From Desulfobotulus pelophilus (GTDB lineage Bacteria; Desulfobacterota; Desulfobacteria; Desulfobacterales; ASO4-4): a stretch of 64,000 nucleotides of DNA. Of the stretch, positions 44,606-53,491 are shown in pieces. Position numbers and translations under genes: made by a program. The number at the start of each line of letters is the position of its first letter. Position 1 is the first letter of the stretch. A model generated the notes under the pieces. That model was not told where the DNA came from. It did not search any database and was given only the letters and a program-made list of their open reading frames with translations. Location: contig NZ_JAPFPW010000008.1 in assembly GCF_026155325.1 (NCBI RefSeq), positions 62,001 through 126,000 on the forward strand, read 5' to 3'.

Positions 44606-46822
44606 ATGATTGTTTTGCAGGGAAGACTGGATACCATTCGTTTTGCAAACCCGGAAAACGGCTACACCGTGGCCCGTTTTACGCCGGATGGGTACCAGGC
44701 TGAAATAACGGCCGTGGGTATTCTGGCTGGGGTGCGTGCCGGTGAAACCCTGCGTATGGAAGGGGAGTGGGAAAAGCATGCCAAATTCGGAGAACAGTTC
44801 CGCGTAGCCGTTTTTGAGGTGCTGCTTCCGGATACGGCCCGGGGTATCCGCCGATATCTTGCCTCCGGAGTGATTCAGGGTGTGGGAGCTGCCATGGCGG
44901 AAAAGCTGGTGGCTTATTTCGGAACCCATACGCTGGAGGTGCTGGACAGCAGCCCCGAAAGGCTGGCGGAAGTTCCGGGTATCGGAAAAGCCAAAGCCCG
45001 CACCATTAAAGAGTCCTGGAAATCCTACCACGCTATCCGTACCCTTATGGCCCTGATGACAAAAATAGGTGCCTCTCCTTCCGCCGGAGCAAAGATTCTT
45101 CATGCCTACGGAACCGAAGCCCTGAATCTGGTACAGGAAGATCCTTACCGCATTTGCCGTGACATCCCTGAGGTTCCCTTTGAGGTGGCGGATCGTCTGG
45201 GGCTGGCTTCGGGCCTGGAAAAGGAATCTCTGCCCAGGCTCCGTGCCGGTGTGCTGCATGTGCTGGAGAAAGCAGGCTATGCCGGTCATGTTTTTCTGCC
45301 GGAAAAGGATTTACTGGTACGGTCCCTGCGTCTTCTGGGGGGAAGCAGAGAGAAGGTGGCAGAGGCCCTCCTGAATCTGGAGGAGGAAAAGGTGATTGTG
45401 GCTGAAGAGGGCGAGGATCGGCGCCATATTTACCTTGCGGAAATGTTCGGAGCAGAGGCTGGAATTGGTGCCAGACTTTCTGCCATGCTCAGCTTGGGAA
45501 CGTCTTTCGATACCCGCACGGACATTACGTCCCTTGAGCTGTCCGTTGTAAAGGGTCTGGCCATCCGTCTTTCCGAAGAGCAGCTGACCACCCTTTCCCG
45601 CTTGCTGGAAAACCGGGTTGCCATTCTGACGGGGGGGCCGGGAACGGGTAAAACGACCCTGATCCGAAGTGTGTGCGCAGTGATGGGAGAGCGGGGAGCC
45701 AGAATTCTTCTGGCAGCGCCCACGGGCAGGGCGGCCAGAAGACTTTCCGATGTCACGGGGCGCAAAGCCCAGACTCTCCATCGCCTTCTGAAGTACAATC
45801 AGCTGGAGGGTCGGTTTGAGATGAACACGGATCATCCCCTGGATGTGGACCTGCTCATTGTGGATGAGGCCTCCATGGTGGATATTCTTCTCATGTATCA
45901 TCTTCTCTGTGCCGTTCCCATCACAGCCCGTCTTCTTTTTGTGGGTGATGTTTCCCAGTTGCCATCCGTGGGGCCGGGTAATGTTCTGGGTGATATGATG
46001 GCTTCCGGCCGCATTCCTTCCTTTGTTCTGACAACCATTTTTCGCCAGGCTGCGGAAAGTCCCATCATTCTCAATGCCCACCTTGTGAATCAGGGGAGGA
46101 TGCCGGAGTTTCTGGTGGCAGAAGATGGCTCTCTGTCGGAATTCTACTTTATTCGCCAGAGTTGCCCGGAAAAGGTTGTGCACACCATTATCACCCTCTG
46201 CAGCCAGCGAATACCGGAGCGTTTCGGTTTTGATCCCCTGAAGGAGGTGCAGGTTCTCACGCCCATGCACAGGGGAGAGGTGGGAACCCTGTATCTGAAT
46301 CAGGTGCTGCAGAATGCTTTAAATCCCCTGACCGGGGATCGGAAAAAGCAGCTTGGTTTTTTCCGGGTGGGCGATAAGGTTATTCATTTAAAAAACAATT
46401 ATAAAAAAGAAGTGTTTAACGGAGATATCGGGCAGGTATGCGACATTGAGGAGGAGGGTCAGGTTCTGGTTGTGGACTACAGTGAGGGAGAGGGAGACCG
46501 GCAGGTGAGTTATTCCCTTGAAGAACTGGATGAACTGGCTCTTGCCTATGCCATTAGTGTGCATAAGTCTCAGGGCTCGGAATATCCCGTTGTCATCATT
46601 CCTCTGATGCTGGAGCATGCTCCCCTTCTCCAGCGGAATCTCGTGTATACGGCCATGACCCGTGGGAAACGGCTGGTGATTTTTGTGGGCATGTCCCAGG
46701 CACTGGATATGGCCATCCGCAATGACCGGCCCACTCGGAGATTTTCAGATCTTGCCAGGCGTCTGGACAGTCTTATGACTCCGCCCGGAGGCTTTCCGTT
46801 ACGTCAAGAAAAGCCCGGATGA
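44606..46822 (+). CDS. recD2: RecD2 family ATP-dependent helicase
   Basis: 738-residue superfamily 1B 5'-3' DNA helicase acting without RecBC. It has an N-terminal OB-like region (~1-75), helix-hairpin-helix segments (IQGVGAAMAEKLV, VPGIGKAKA), Walker A GGPGTGKTT, Walker B LLIVDEAS, and C-terminal ISVHKSQGSEYPVVIIPL (motif V) with YTAMTRGK (VI). Length and the N-terminal HhH region define RecD2 rather than RecD. Its 3' end overlaps the convergent NUDIX gene by 50 bases. Confidence 0.94.
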   Translation: MIVLQGRLDTIRFANPENGYTVARFTPDGYQAEITAVGILAGVRAGETLRMEGEWEKHAKFGEQFRVAVFEVLLPDTARGIRRYLASGVIQGVGAAMAEKLVAYFGTHTLEVLDSSPERLAEVPGIGKAKARTIKESWKSYHAIRTLMALMTKIGASPSAGAKILHAYGTEALNLVQEDPYRICRDIPEVPFEVADRLGLASGLEKESLPRLRAGVLHVLEKAGYAGHVFLPEKDLLVRSLRLLGGSREKVAEALLNLEEEKVIVAEEGEDRRHIYLAEMFGAEAGIGARLSAMLSLGTSFDTRTDITSLELSVVKGLAIRLSEEQLTTLSRLLENRVAILTGGPGTGKTTLIRSVCAVMGERGARILLAAPTGRAARRLSDVTGRKAQTLHRLLKYNQLEGRFEMNTDHPLDVDLLIVDEASMVDILLMYHLLCAVPITARLLFVGDVSQLPSVGPGNVLGDMMASGRIPSFVLTTIFRQAAESPIILNAHLVNQGRMPEFLVAEDGSLSEFYFIRQSCPEKVVHTIITLCSQRIPERFGFDPLKEVQVLTPMHRGEVGTLYLNQVLQNALNPLTGDRKKQLGFFRVGDKVIHLKNNYKKEVFNGDIGQVCDIEEEGQVLVVDYSEGEGDRQVSYSLEELDELALAYAISVHKSQGSEYPVVIIPLMLEHAPLLQRNLVYTAMTRGKRLVIFVGMSQALDMAIRNDRPTRRFSDLARRLDSLMTPPGGFPLRQEKPG

Positions 46823-47441
46823 TTTCAGCTGTAATGCCCCAGATCATTCCCTCCGGGGTGAACCAGAAAAGAACGGGATGACGCATGCCGCCCCAGGGAC
46901 GGGAATAATGTTCGGGAAGCCCCAGTTCTGCAGCGGGGAGAAGGGTTTCCCTCTGACCATTTTTCTTTTCCACCACAGGATGGGCCATGATCTGTATGGT
47001 GTGGATTTCAGGGGCGTGGCTGGCAAACCAGGCAAGGGGCATACTGAAGACGCTGGCGACCTCCTGAGGGTTGGGCTGGAGTTCCTGAAGGTTTTTCACT
47101 TGCACGCGGGCCACTACCGGGGCTACGGTAAGGCCCATGACGGTGAGGAGAATATCCATACGCCCCAGAATTTCTATCTGATTGGCAGGTATGCCCAGCT
47201 CTTCAACGGTTTCCCTTACGGCGGTGTGACAGGGATCAGAATCTCCTGGGTCCATCATTCCACCGGGAAAGCAGACTTCACCCGCCTGGCGGATGCCATC
47301 GGCCCTTTTTTCAAAGAGCAGGTGGACACCGTCCTCCATGGCTACAAGGGGAAGGAGTACGGCCGTATTTCTGTAGCGAGCTCCGTAATGGAAACCGGGC
47401 CTTGCGGGAAGCACTGTCGTAAGTTTCTGAAAAGGGAACAT
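46773..47441 (-). CDS. NUDIX hydrolase, CoA pyrophosphatase type
   Basis: 222 residues. The NUDIX box is GGMMDPGDSDPCHTAVRETVEELG, preceded by a NudL-like AGEVCFPGG, the signature of CoA/acyl-CoA pyrophosphatases that split CoA to phosphopantetheine and 3',5'-ADP. The C-terminal region (WGMRHPVLFWFTPEGMIWGITAEIIR pattern) also fits that group. Minus strand, 3' end overlapping recD2. Confidence 0.85.
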   Translation of the reverse strand: MFPFQKLTTVLPARPGFHYGARYRNTAVLLPLVAMEDGVHLLFEKRADGIRQAGEVCFPGGMMDPGDSDPCHTAVRETVEELGIPANQIEILGRMDILLTVMGLTVAPVVARVQVKNLQELQPNPQEVASVFSMPLAWFASHAPEIHTIQIMAHPVVEKKNGQRETLLPAAELGLPEHYSRPWGGMRHPVLFWFTPEGMIWGITAEIIRAFLDVTESLRAES

Positions 47442-47699
47442 GGTATGTCCTTATGTGTCTGTGGTGGATGGAAAAGAGATTGGTAACGGGCAGCATATTG
47501 ACATGAAAGAAATTTTCAAGGTCATTATTCTTTTTTACGGTTTCCCCTTACCCGCCCCTTCGGCATGGATGCCCGGTTCTGTTTCCGGTAAGGCGGCATG
47601 GAGTTGGGGTTCGCTTTCGTAGGAAACCCTTTTTGAGAAGGACGGTTCCCTGTTACGGGACTGTCCACTGGTGAATGATGAATCAAGCGGGGATGATGC

Positions 47700-48344
47700 A
47701 TGAAATCTTATTCTAAAGTACTGCTTTTATCTTTTTTGTTCTCTATGGTGACAGGGCTTGCCATGGCTGGTACGGCCTATGTAACGGATGAGCTGCAGTT
47801 CATGGTACGAACGGGAAAAAGTACGGATAACAAGATCGTTGCCATAGCCCGTTCCGGAGACAGGGTGGACGTGGGAGATACGGACGGAGACTGGACCTAT
47901 GTAAAACTTCCCGGCGGGCAGGAAGGATGGATGCTGGGCCGTTTTCTGGTTCCTGATCCTCCGGGGAAGGTACGCATGGTAACCTTTGAGCGGGAGCATG
48001 AACGCCTGAAGCAGCGTTTTGCCAAGCTGGATGAAGAAGCCGTTGCCCTTCGGGAAGAAAACAGGAACTTTCAGACCCAGTTGTCAGAAACGGAAAAACG
48101 TCTGGAATCCATTAAGGGAGACCATGAAAAACTCAAGGAAGACAGTGCGGAATTTCTGGCCCTGAAGGAAGAGGCCACCCGCATGCGTTCGCTTCTGGAA
48201 GAGAGGGAGGGACTGGTACAGGAGCTGGACAGGCTTCTGCTGGAGCGGAATATCAAAATGTTTGCTCTGGGTGCCGGTGTGCTTCTCGTGGGAATGGTGC
48301 TGGGGATTTCCATGCGTAAAAAACAGAAAAGTTCTTTTTATTAA
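47700..48344 (+). CDS. SH3-domain/coiled-coil membrane protein (YgiM-like)
   Basis: 214 residues of the TIGR04211/YgiM family. Signal peptide (~1-23), SH3b domain (~25-90, with DGDWTYVKLPGGQEGWMLGRFL), coiled coil (~98-185), C-terminal membrane helix (~190-208) and short basic tail. Probably a periplasmic, inner-membrane-anchored cell-wall-associated protein. The function of the family is unknown. Confidence 0.85.
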   Translation: MKSYSKVLLLSFLFSMVTGLAMAGTAYVTDELQFMVRTGKSTDNKIVAIARSGDRVDVGDTDGDWTYVKLPGGQEGWMLGRFLVPDPPGKVRMVTFEREHERLKQRFAKLDEEAVALREENRNFQTQLSETEKRLESIKGDHEKLKEDSAEFLALKEEATRMRSLLEEREGLVQELDRLLLERNIKMFALGAGVLLVGMVLGISMRKKQKSSFY

Positions 48345-48422
48345 TCCTGGTGGTTAACTCGAGGATTCCGGAAAGGTCTGCTTTTTCTGCCTTCAGGATT
48401 CCTTCTGGGAAGGACAGTTACG

Positions 48423-50036
48423 ATGCGGATCCACAGTGATTTTCTGGTTCTGGGCTCAGGGGTTGCCGGTTTGATGTTTGCGCTTAAGGTGGCCGAACAC
48501 GGGCAGGTGGCTGTGGTAACCAAGTCGGAAATCTCGGAAAGCAATACGGTCCGGGCGCAGGGAGGCGTGGCCTCGGTTTTTTCGGATAGGGATTCCTTTG
48601 AGTTGCATATAAAAGATACCCTGGAATCCGGGGCTGGGCTCTGTGATCCTGAGGTGACGGATATGGTGGTTCGCAACGGGCCGGAACGCATCCGTGAACT
48701 GATGGATATGGGCGTTCAATTCAGCCAGACCGACGGAGATCATCTGGATCTGGGGCGGGAAGGCGGCCACTCAGAGAAACGTATTGTGCATGCTCTGGAT
48801 ATGACGGGCTGGGAAATTGAGTCCGTTCTTGTGGCAAGGGTGAAGTCCCACCCCAGAATTCGGGTATATGAACATCATATAGCCATTGATTTTCTGACCC
48901 ACGCCAGGGGGATTCGGAGGGGCCTTGTGGTCACCAGCCATGAGGAACGTTGCTGCGGTGCCTATGTGCTGGATATTGCCTCGGACAGGGTCTGCACCTT
49001 CACGGCTGCCGTCACCCTTCTGGCCACAGGCGGAGCCGGTAAGGTTTACCCGTATACCAGCAATCCGGATGTGGCCACAGGGGATGGTGTGGCCATGGCC
49101 TATCGTGCCGGGGCTTCCGTTGCCAACCTGGAGTTTGTGCAGTTTCATCCCACCTGTTTGTATCATCCGGAAGCCAAAAATTTTTTGATTTCGGAAGCTG
49201 TGCGTGGAGAAGGCGGCATTTTGCGTAATGCCAGAGGCGAAGCCTTTATGGAGCGCTATTCGCCCCTGAAGGATCTTGCTTGCAGGGATGTGGTGGCCAG
49301 AGCCATCGATACGGAACTTAAACGAACAGGTGACAGCTCGGCCTTTTTGGACATTAGCCACAGGGATGAAGACTTTGTCCGCAGGCGTTTCCCCAATCTC
49401 TACGCCCGTTGTATGAATTTTGGTATTGATATGACAAACGATCCCATTCCGGTGGTGCCTGCTGCCCATTATATGTGCGGCGGTGTGGCAACGGATCTTT
49501 CGGGACGGACGGATATTTCCTGCCTGTATGCCGTGGGAGAAACCGCCTGTACGGGGCTTCACGGTGCCAACCGTCTGGCCAGCAATTCCCTTTTGGAAGC
49601 CCTTGTATATGCCCACAGGGCAGCGGAAAATGCCATAGCAGGATATGGGGGGCAGCCCCTTCCGGAGGATTTGCCCGATTGGGATGAAATGGGCACCACA
49701 GACAGTGACGAGGCTGTGATGGTGGCCCATAACTGGGATGAAATCCGTATGTTCATGTGGAATTATGTGGGCATCGTACGATCGGACAAGCGACTGGCAA
49801 GGGCAAGGCGGAGAATTGATAACATACAGAGGGAAATACAGGAATATTACTGGAATTTCCGTGTGACATCAGATCTGATTGAGCTGCGCAACATTGCCCT
49901 TGTGGCGGAACTGATCATTCGTAGTGCCCAGCGCCGTAAGGAAAGCCGGGGGCTGCATTTTTCCATCGATTTTCCTGATCGGGATGATAAAAAATGGGGG
50001 CAGAATACGGTTCTGAAACGAAGCAGCCGAACATGA
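48423..50036 (+). CDS. nadB: L-aspartate oxidase
   Basis: 537-residue flavoenzyme that oxidises L-aspartate to iminoaspartate for de novo NAD synthesis; in anaerobes fumarate serves as electron acceptor. N-terminal FAD motif LGSGVAGLMFALKVAE, AQGGVASVF, LLATGGAGKVYPYTSNP, the HPTCLYHPEA active-site region, and GLHGANRLASNSLLEALVYAHRA are all characteristic. Length is normal. No nadA or nadC is visible next to it. Confidence 0.95.
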   Translation: MRIHSDFLVLGSGVAGLMFALKVAEHGQVAVVTKSEISESNTVRAQGGVASVFSDRDSFELHIKDTLESGAGLCDPEVTDMVVRNGPERIRELMDMGVQFSQTDGDHLDLGREGGHSEKRIVHALDMTGWEIESVLVARVKSHPRIRVYEHHIAIDFLTHARGIRRGLVVTSHEERCCGAYVLDIASDRVCTFTAAVTLLATGGAGKVYPYTSNPDVATGDGVAMAYRAGASVANLEFVQFHPTCLYHPEAKNFLISEAVRGEGGILRNARGEAFMERYSPLKDLACRDVVARAIDTELKRTGDSSAFLDISHRDEDFVRRRFPNLYARCMNFGIDMTNDPIPVVPAAHYMCGGVATDLSGRTDISCLYAVGETACTGLHGANRLASNSLLEALVYAHRAAENAIAGYGGQPLPEDLPDWDEMGTTDSDEAVMVAHNWDEIRMFMWNYVGIVRSDKRLARARRRIDNIQREIQEYYWNFRVTSDLIELRNIALVAELIIRSAQRRKESRGLHFSIDFPDRDDKKWGQNTVLKRSSRT

Positions 50037-50193
50037 GGCAGATAGTTTTTAGCCAGTTTCCCGCAGGCATGGATAGGGCCAAATGACATAGGCGGATTGA
50101 TTCCAGAATCTTTTTCCGGTTTTTTGCCCGGCGCTCAAGCCCGGAAAAGGGGTGGCCACCGGCAGGTATGGCCAGCTTGAATGCCGCACAGGC

Positions 50194-50904
50194 TTATGCT
50201 ATGGGCGGTTTCTGCCCCGTATAGAGGGTGGCTACCCCCAGAGTGAATGGTCGGAAGGCTACATTTTGAAACCCTCTGCTTTGGATTTTCTCTGCAAAGT
50301 CCGAAGGGCCTGGAAAGGCCATGACAGAGTCCGGAAGATAGGTGTAGGCAAAATTGCTGGAGAACAGCCCGCCGATAAGGGGCAGAATGCGTTTAAAATA
50401 GAGCAGATACAGTTTTCTGAGGGGGCCTTCAGGGGGAGTGGCCAGCTCCAGTACCGCGAGCCTTCCGGCGGGTTTCAGGCAACGATAAAATTCGTCCAGA
50501 GCTTTTTCTCTGTCCTGAATGTTTCGGATACCAAAGGCAATGGTAATGGCATCAAAGCTGTTTTCTTCAAAGGGCAGGTGCAGGGCATTGGCCGGCTTGA
50601 GTTCGATGGAAGCTCCCATCCCGCAGACCCTGATTTTTTCCCGACCGATTTCCAGCATCTTTTCGGAAAAGTCCACGCCAGTAACCCATGCTCTGGGGTG
50701 CTGGCGGATTACTTCCATTGCCACATCCCCAGTACCGCAGGCCACATCCAGTACCCTGCCCTTTTCCGGCAGCTGGAGGGAACGGACGGCTCTGCGTCGC
50801 CACAGGGTGTCCTGGCGGAGACTTAAGAGCCGGTTCAGGAAATCGTACCGGGGTGCAATGGCATCGAACATACTCTGTACAAAGGGAATTTCTTTATTTT
50901 TCAT
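50194..50904 (-). CDS. ubiE: UbiE/MenG quinone methyltransferase
   Basis: About 236 residues from the ATG at 50904 (MKNKEIPFVQSMFDAIAPRYD, the family's usual start; an in-frame ATG at 50979 is less likely). SAM-binding LDVACGTGDVA, then FGIRNIQDREKAL and LELATPP signatures define the 2-heptaprenyl-1,4-naphthoquinone/demethylmenaquinone C-methyltransferase group. In a strict anaerobe this is most likely the last step of menaquinone synthesis (menG). Divergent from dnaJ. Confidence 0.93.
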   Translation of the reverse strand: MKNKEIPFVQSMFDAIAPRYDFLNRLLSLRQDTLWRRRAVRSLQLPEKGRVLDVACGTGDVAMEVIRQHPRAWVTGVDFSEKMLEIGREKIRVCGMGASIELKPANALHLPFEENSFDAITIAFGIRNIQDREKALDEFYRCLKPAGRLAVLELATPPEGPLRKLYLLYFKRILPLIGGLFSSNFAYTYLPDSVMAFPGPSDFAEKIQSRGFQNVAFRPFTLGVATLYTGQKPPIA

Positions 50905-51043
50905 TGACAAGACCGTCACAGGTATTAGTTTTGCGTCGTTGTTTATAAATAGAAGAAAACAGGAATAAGGGACTATCACATTCCTTGGGTATATGCAAAA
51001 TAAACGGATCCGGGACTGTACCGGTGCAACAAATGGGTAGGTT

Positions 51044-52141
51044 ATGGCGGAAAAACGGGATTATTATGAGGTTCTCGGCGTCAGCCGGGATGCGGATGCG
51101 GACAGTATTAAAAAAAGTTACCGCAAACTGGCCATGAAATATCATCCGGATAAAAATCCGGGGGATAAAAAGGCGGAAGACCGATTCAAAGAAGCATCGG
51201 AAGCCTATGCGGTGCTTTCCGATGAGGAGAAGCGGCGTATTTATGACCAGTATGGTCACAGAGGCCTTGAAAATTCCGGTTTTTCCGGAGCCGGTGGTTT
51301 TGAGGATATTTTTTCTAATTTCGGGGATATTTTTGAAGATTTTTTCGGATTTGGCGGACGCAGGGGCGGTGGTCAGCGTAGCCGAAGGGGGTCGGATCTC
51401 CGCTATGATCTGGAGATAGATTTTACCGAAGCGGCTTTTGGTTCCGAAAGGGAGCTGGAGTTTGAAAAGCTGGAAAATTGTGAAGGCTGTGATGGGGACG
51501 GTTGCGAGCCGGGTTCCGGCCCTGAAGTCTGCCCCCATTGTCGGGGAACGGGTCAGTATGCCCAGACGCAGGGCTTTTTCACCGTGCGCAGTACCTGTCC
51601 TTATTGTAAGGGGGCCGGTAAAATTATACGCAACCCCTGTGCCAGATGCCATGGGCGTGGCCGCATGCCGGCAAAGAAAAAGGTCTCCGTTCGGATTCCA
51701 GCAGGTGTGGACAATGGCTCCCGGCTGAGACTGACGGGAGAAGGAGAGCCCGGACCCGATGGTGGCCCCAAAGGCGATCTCTATGTTTTTATCCATGTGA
51801 AATCCCATAAGCTTTTTCAGAGAGAAGGCAGTGATATTATCTGCTTTGTGGATATTTCCATGGTTCAGGCAGCCTTGGGGGATACCATCAGCGTGGAAAC
51901 CCTTGAAGGAGAAAAAGAGCTGGAAATTCCAAAGGGAACCCAGTATGGAGATACCTTCCGTCTGAAAGGTCAGGGGATGCCTTCCCTTCGTACGGGGCAG
52001 AGGGGAGATCAGATCATTCAGGTGCATGTAAAAACCCCGAGCCATGTGAATAAAAAGCAGGAAAAGCTCCTGAGGGAGTTTGCCAAACTGGATGAGGAAA
52101 AGTTCACCAATAAGCTGAAAAATCTATTCAAGGGCCTTTGA
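51044..52141 (+). CDS. dnaJ: chaperone DnaJ
   Basis: 365-residue Hsp40 co-chaperone of DnaK. J domain (1-70) with YHPDKNPG, Gly/Phe-rich linker ([26 protein letters not shown]), zinc domain (~140-200) with four CxxC-type pairs (CEGC, CPHC, CPYC, CARC) and C-terminal substrate domain. The zinc domain's first repeat carries a slight insertion ([14 protein letters not shown]), as usual in DnaJ. No dnaK or grpE adjacent. queD starts one base after its stop codon. Confidence 0.95.
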   Translation: MAEKRDYYEVLGVSRDADADSIKKSYRKLAMKYHPDKNPGDKKAEDRFKEASEAYAVLSDEEKRRIYDQYGHRGLENSGFSGAGGFEDIFSNFGDIFEDFFGFGGRRGGGQRSRRGSDLRYDLEIDFTEAAFGSERELEFEKLENCEGCDGDGCEPGSGPEVCPHCRGTGQYAQTQGFFTVRSTCPYCKGAGKIIRNPCARCHGRGRMPAKKKVSVRIPAGVDNGSRLRLTGEGEPGPDGGPKGDLYVFIHVKSHKLFQREGSDIICFVDISMVQAALGDTISVETLEGEKELEIPKGTQYGDTFRLKGQGMPSLRTGQRGDQIIQVHVKTPSHVNKKQEKLLREFAKLDEEKFTNKLKNLFKGL

Positions 52142-52142
52142 T

Positions 52143-52517
52143 ATGTATGAGCTTCGGGTAAGGGGAGACTTTGCCGCAGCACACCAGCTTCATAATGTGA
52201 CGGAGAAATGTGAGAATCTCCATGGTCATAATTTTGAGGTGGAAGCTGCTGTGGAAGGAAACGAACTGGGCGAAGCCCATGTTCTCATGGATTTCGGCTT
52301 GCTCAAACAATACGTACGGGAAATTCTTGCATCCCTTGATCACTGTTTTTTAAATGAACATCCTGCTTTTGCCGGGAAAAATGCTTCTTCTGAAAACATC
52401 GCCCGTTTTATTGCAGACAAGCTTGCCGAGCGTCTTCTCCCCCTTGGGGAGGGAGTACGGGTCCGCAGGGTTCGGGTTTGGGAGTCTGCCAGGGCCAGTG
52501 CTGCTTATTATCCGTAA
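52143..52517 (+). CDS. queD: QueD-like 6-carboxytetrahydropterin synthase
   Basis: 124-residue tunnelling-fold enzyme that makes 6-carboxy-5,6,7,8-tetrahydropterin for queuosine (7-deazaguanine) synthesis. Zinc ligands His15 (FAAAHQL) and the HGHN pair, the active-site Cys just before it (EKCENLHGHN), LMDFGLLK, LDHCFLNE and the late Glu in VRVWES are visible. It follows dnaJ directly, so they are cotranscribed; a strong terminator follows. Confidence 0.92.
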   Translation: MYELRVRGDFAAAHQLHNVTEKCENLHGHNFEVEAAVEGNELGEAHVLMDFGLLKQYVREILASLDHCFLNEHPAFAGKNASSENIARFIADKLAERLLPLGEGVRVRRVRVWESARASAAYYP

Positions 52518-52564
52518 AGAGCTTGAGCACTCCTTAAGTCAATAATAGTAACCATTGCCGATTA

Positions 52565-52607
52565 AAAAGCGCCGGTTCATTAGGTCATAATGAGCCGGCG
52601 CTTTTTG
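52565..52607 (+). terminator. rho-independent terminator after queD
   Basis: AAAGCGCCGGTTCATTA pairs almost fully with TAATGAGCCGGCGCTTT, followed by TTTTGTGTTTTTT. Very strong hairpin. Confidence 0.9.
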
Positions 52608-52682
52608 TGTTTTTTGTCAGGGGTTTGACCCGTTGAGAATTATTTTTGTTGGCACAATGATTTTTGTTGTTTCAAAAAAGTA

Positions 52683-52710
52683 TTGACCGGCTTTATTTTT
52701 CGGTGATAAT
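52683..52710 (+). promoter_or_regulatory. sigma-70-type promoter with overlapping palindrome
   Basis: TTGACC (52683-52688), 16-base spacer, GATAAT (52705-52710). The -10 box overlaps the palindrome AATAAA-A-TTTATT (52708-52720), a plausible Fur-like or other repressor site. It would drive the Com-like gene and perhaps the TonB receptor downstream. Confidence 0.5.
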
Positions 52711-52926
52711 AAAATTTATTTTTCTGAAGGGTAAGAAATGCTTTTGCAAGCTGTTATTCTGCCACAGGAGAAAGTTGTTCTACAGGTCTGATGACTCTAT
52801 GTCTGGCTGCTTCTGAAAAAAGGGAACGGACATTGGCCGATCAGGTTTTTTTGTCCGTAGCTGGCGGGAAAAGCGGAATGCCGGACCGCACAGCATCAGG
52901 ACAGGCCCGGTAAGAATGCTGACCGG
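52711..52926 (+). other. long 5' leader before the Com-like gene
   Basis: Over 200 bases between the promoter and the zinc-finger gene, with several short pairings (GGAC near 52826 with GTCC near 52853). It could be a structured leader, but it lacks the conserved cores of cobalamin or molybdenum-cofactor riboswitches as far as I can judge. No gene recognised. Confidence 0.3.
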
Positions 52927-53136
52927 ATGCCGGTTGACGGGAGAGCCTTGGTTTTGAAAACATCTCAAGATACCATTGCAAAGCAGGAAGGCTGTGGGGT
53001 GGAAGGAGATATCCGTTGCCGCCGTTGCAGGAGGCTGCTGATGAAAGGGCTGGTTATTAAAGTGGAAGTGAAATGCCCGAAATGCGGTTCCCTGCAGCTG
53101 TTTGGCAGCCGGCCGGAATGCGGTATGGGGGGATAA
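52927..53136 (+). CDS. Com-like zinc-ribbon protein
   Basis: Up to 69 residues; the real start may be later because the site before 52927 is weak. The core GDIRCRRCRRLLMKG...VEVKCPKCGSLQLF has two CxxC knuckles in the pattern of the Com family, first known from phage Mu, where Com binds mom mRNA to switch on its translation. No other phage gene is nearby. It lies in front of a TonB receptor, so it may be a small nucleic-acid-binding regulator of that receptor gene; this is inference. Confidence 0.65.
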   Translation: MPVDGRALVLKTSQDTIAKQEGCGVEGDIRCRRCRRLLMKGLVIKVEVKCPKCGSLQLFGSRPECGMGG

Positions 53137-53221
53137 GCTTCTTTTTTTTTCGGTTTTCCTGAAGAAGACCGGTCCCCTGAGGTATGTAGAGGCTGAAGCC
53201 CTGCTGTTCCTGCTAAACTGA

Positions 53222-53269
53222 ATGCTCAGTGAGCATGCGTTCCCCAGAGCGTTCCGAACGCCTTTTTTT
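53222..53269 (+). promoter_or_regulatory. palindromic operator-like site and terminator-like hairpin
   Basis: ATGCTCA-G-TGAGCAT (53222-53236) is a perfect 15-base palindrome of the kind bound by TetR/AcrR repressors. It is followed directly by GCGTTC...GAACGC and a seven-T run (53237-53269), which looks like a rho-independent terminator for the Com-like gene. The TonB receptor starts 220 bases further on, so the palindrome may also control the receptor/efflux genes. Confidence 0.5.
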
Positions 53270-53491
53270 ATCAATGAAGAGGATTTCAAATCCCGTAAGA
53301 CCCGGCGGTTATCTGTCTGTACTCACTGAGGCGGCAGAATGCCCGCAGATATGTGGCAAGGTCTTCGGGAATGTTATTTTCGTCCTCCTCTCCCCTTTTC
53401 CTTTCCCTTTCTGTCCATTCTGATTCCCATGACTGCGGGCTTTACACCGACTCCGGAGACTATTTTCAGGCGGAAGGAGAAAGGAATCATC

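Noticed and set aside
50894-52045. Antisense open frame (383 codons) opposite dnaJ
   Set aside because: dnaJ is unambiguous with all its domains; the antisense product has no family signature.
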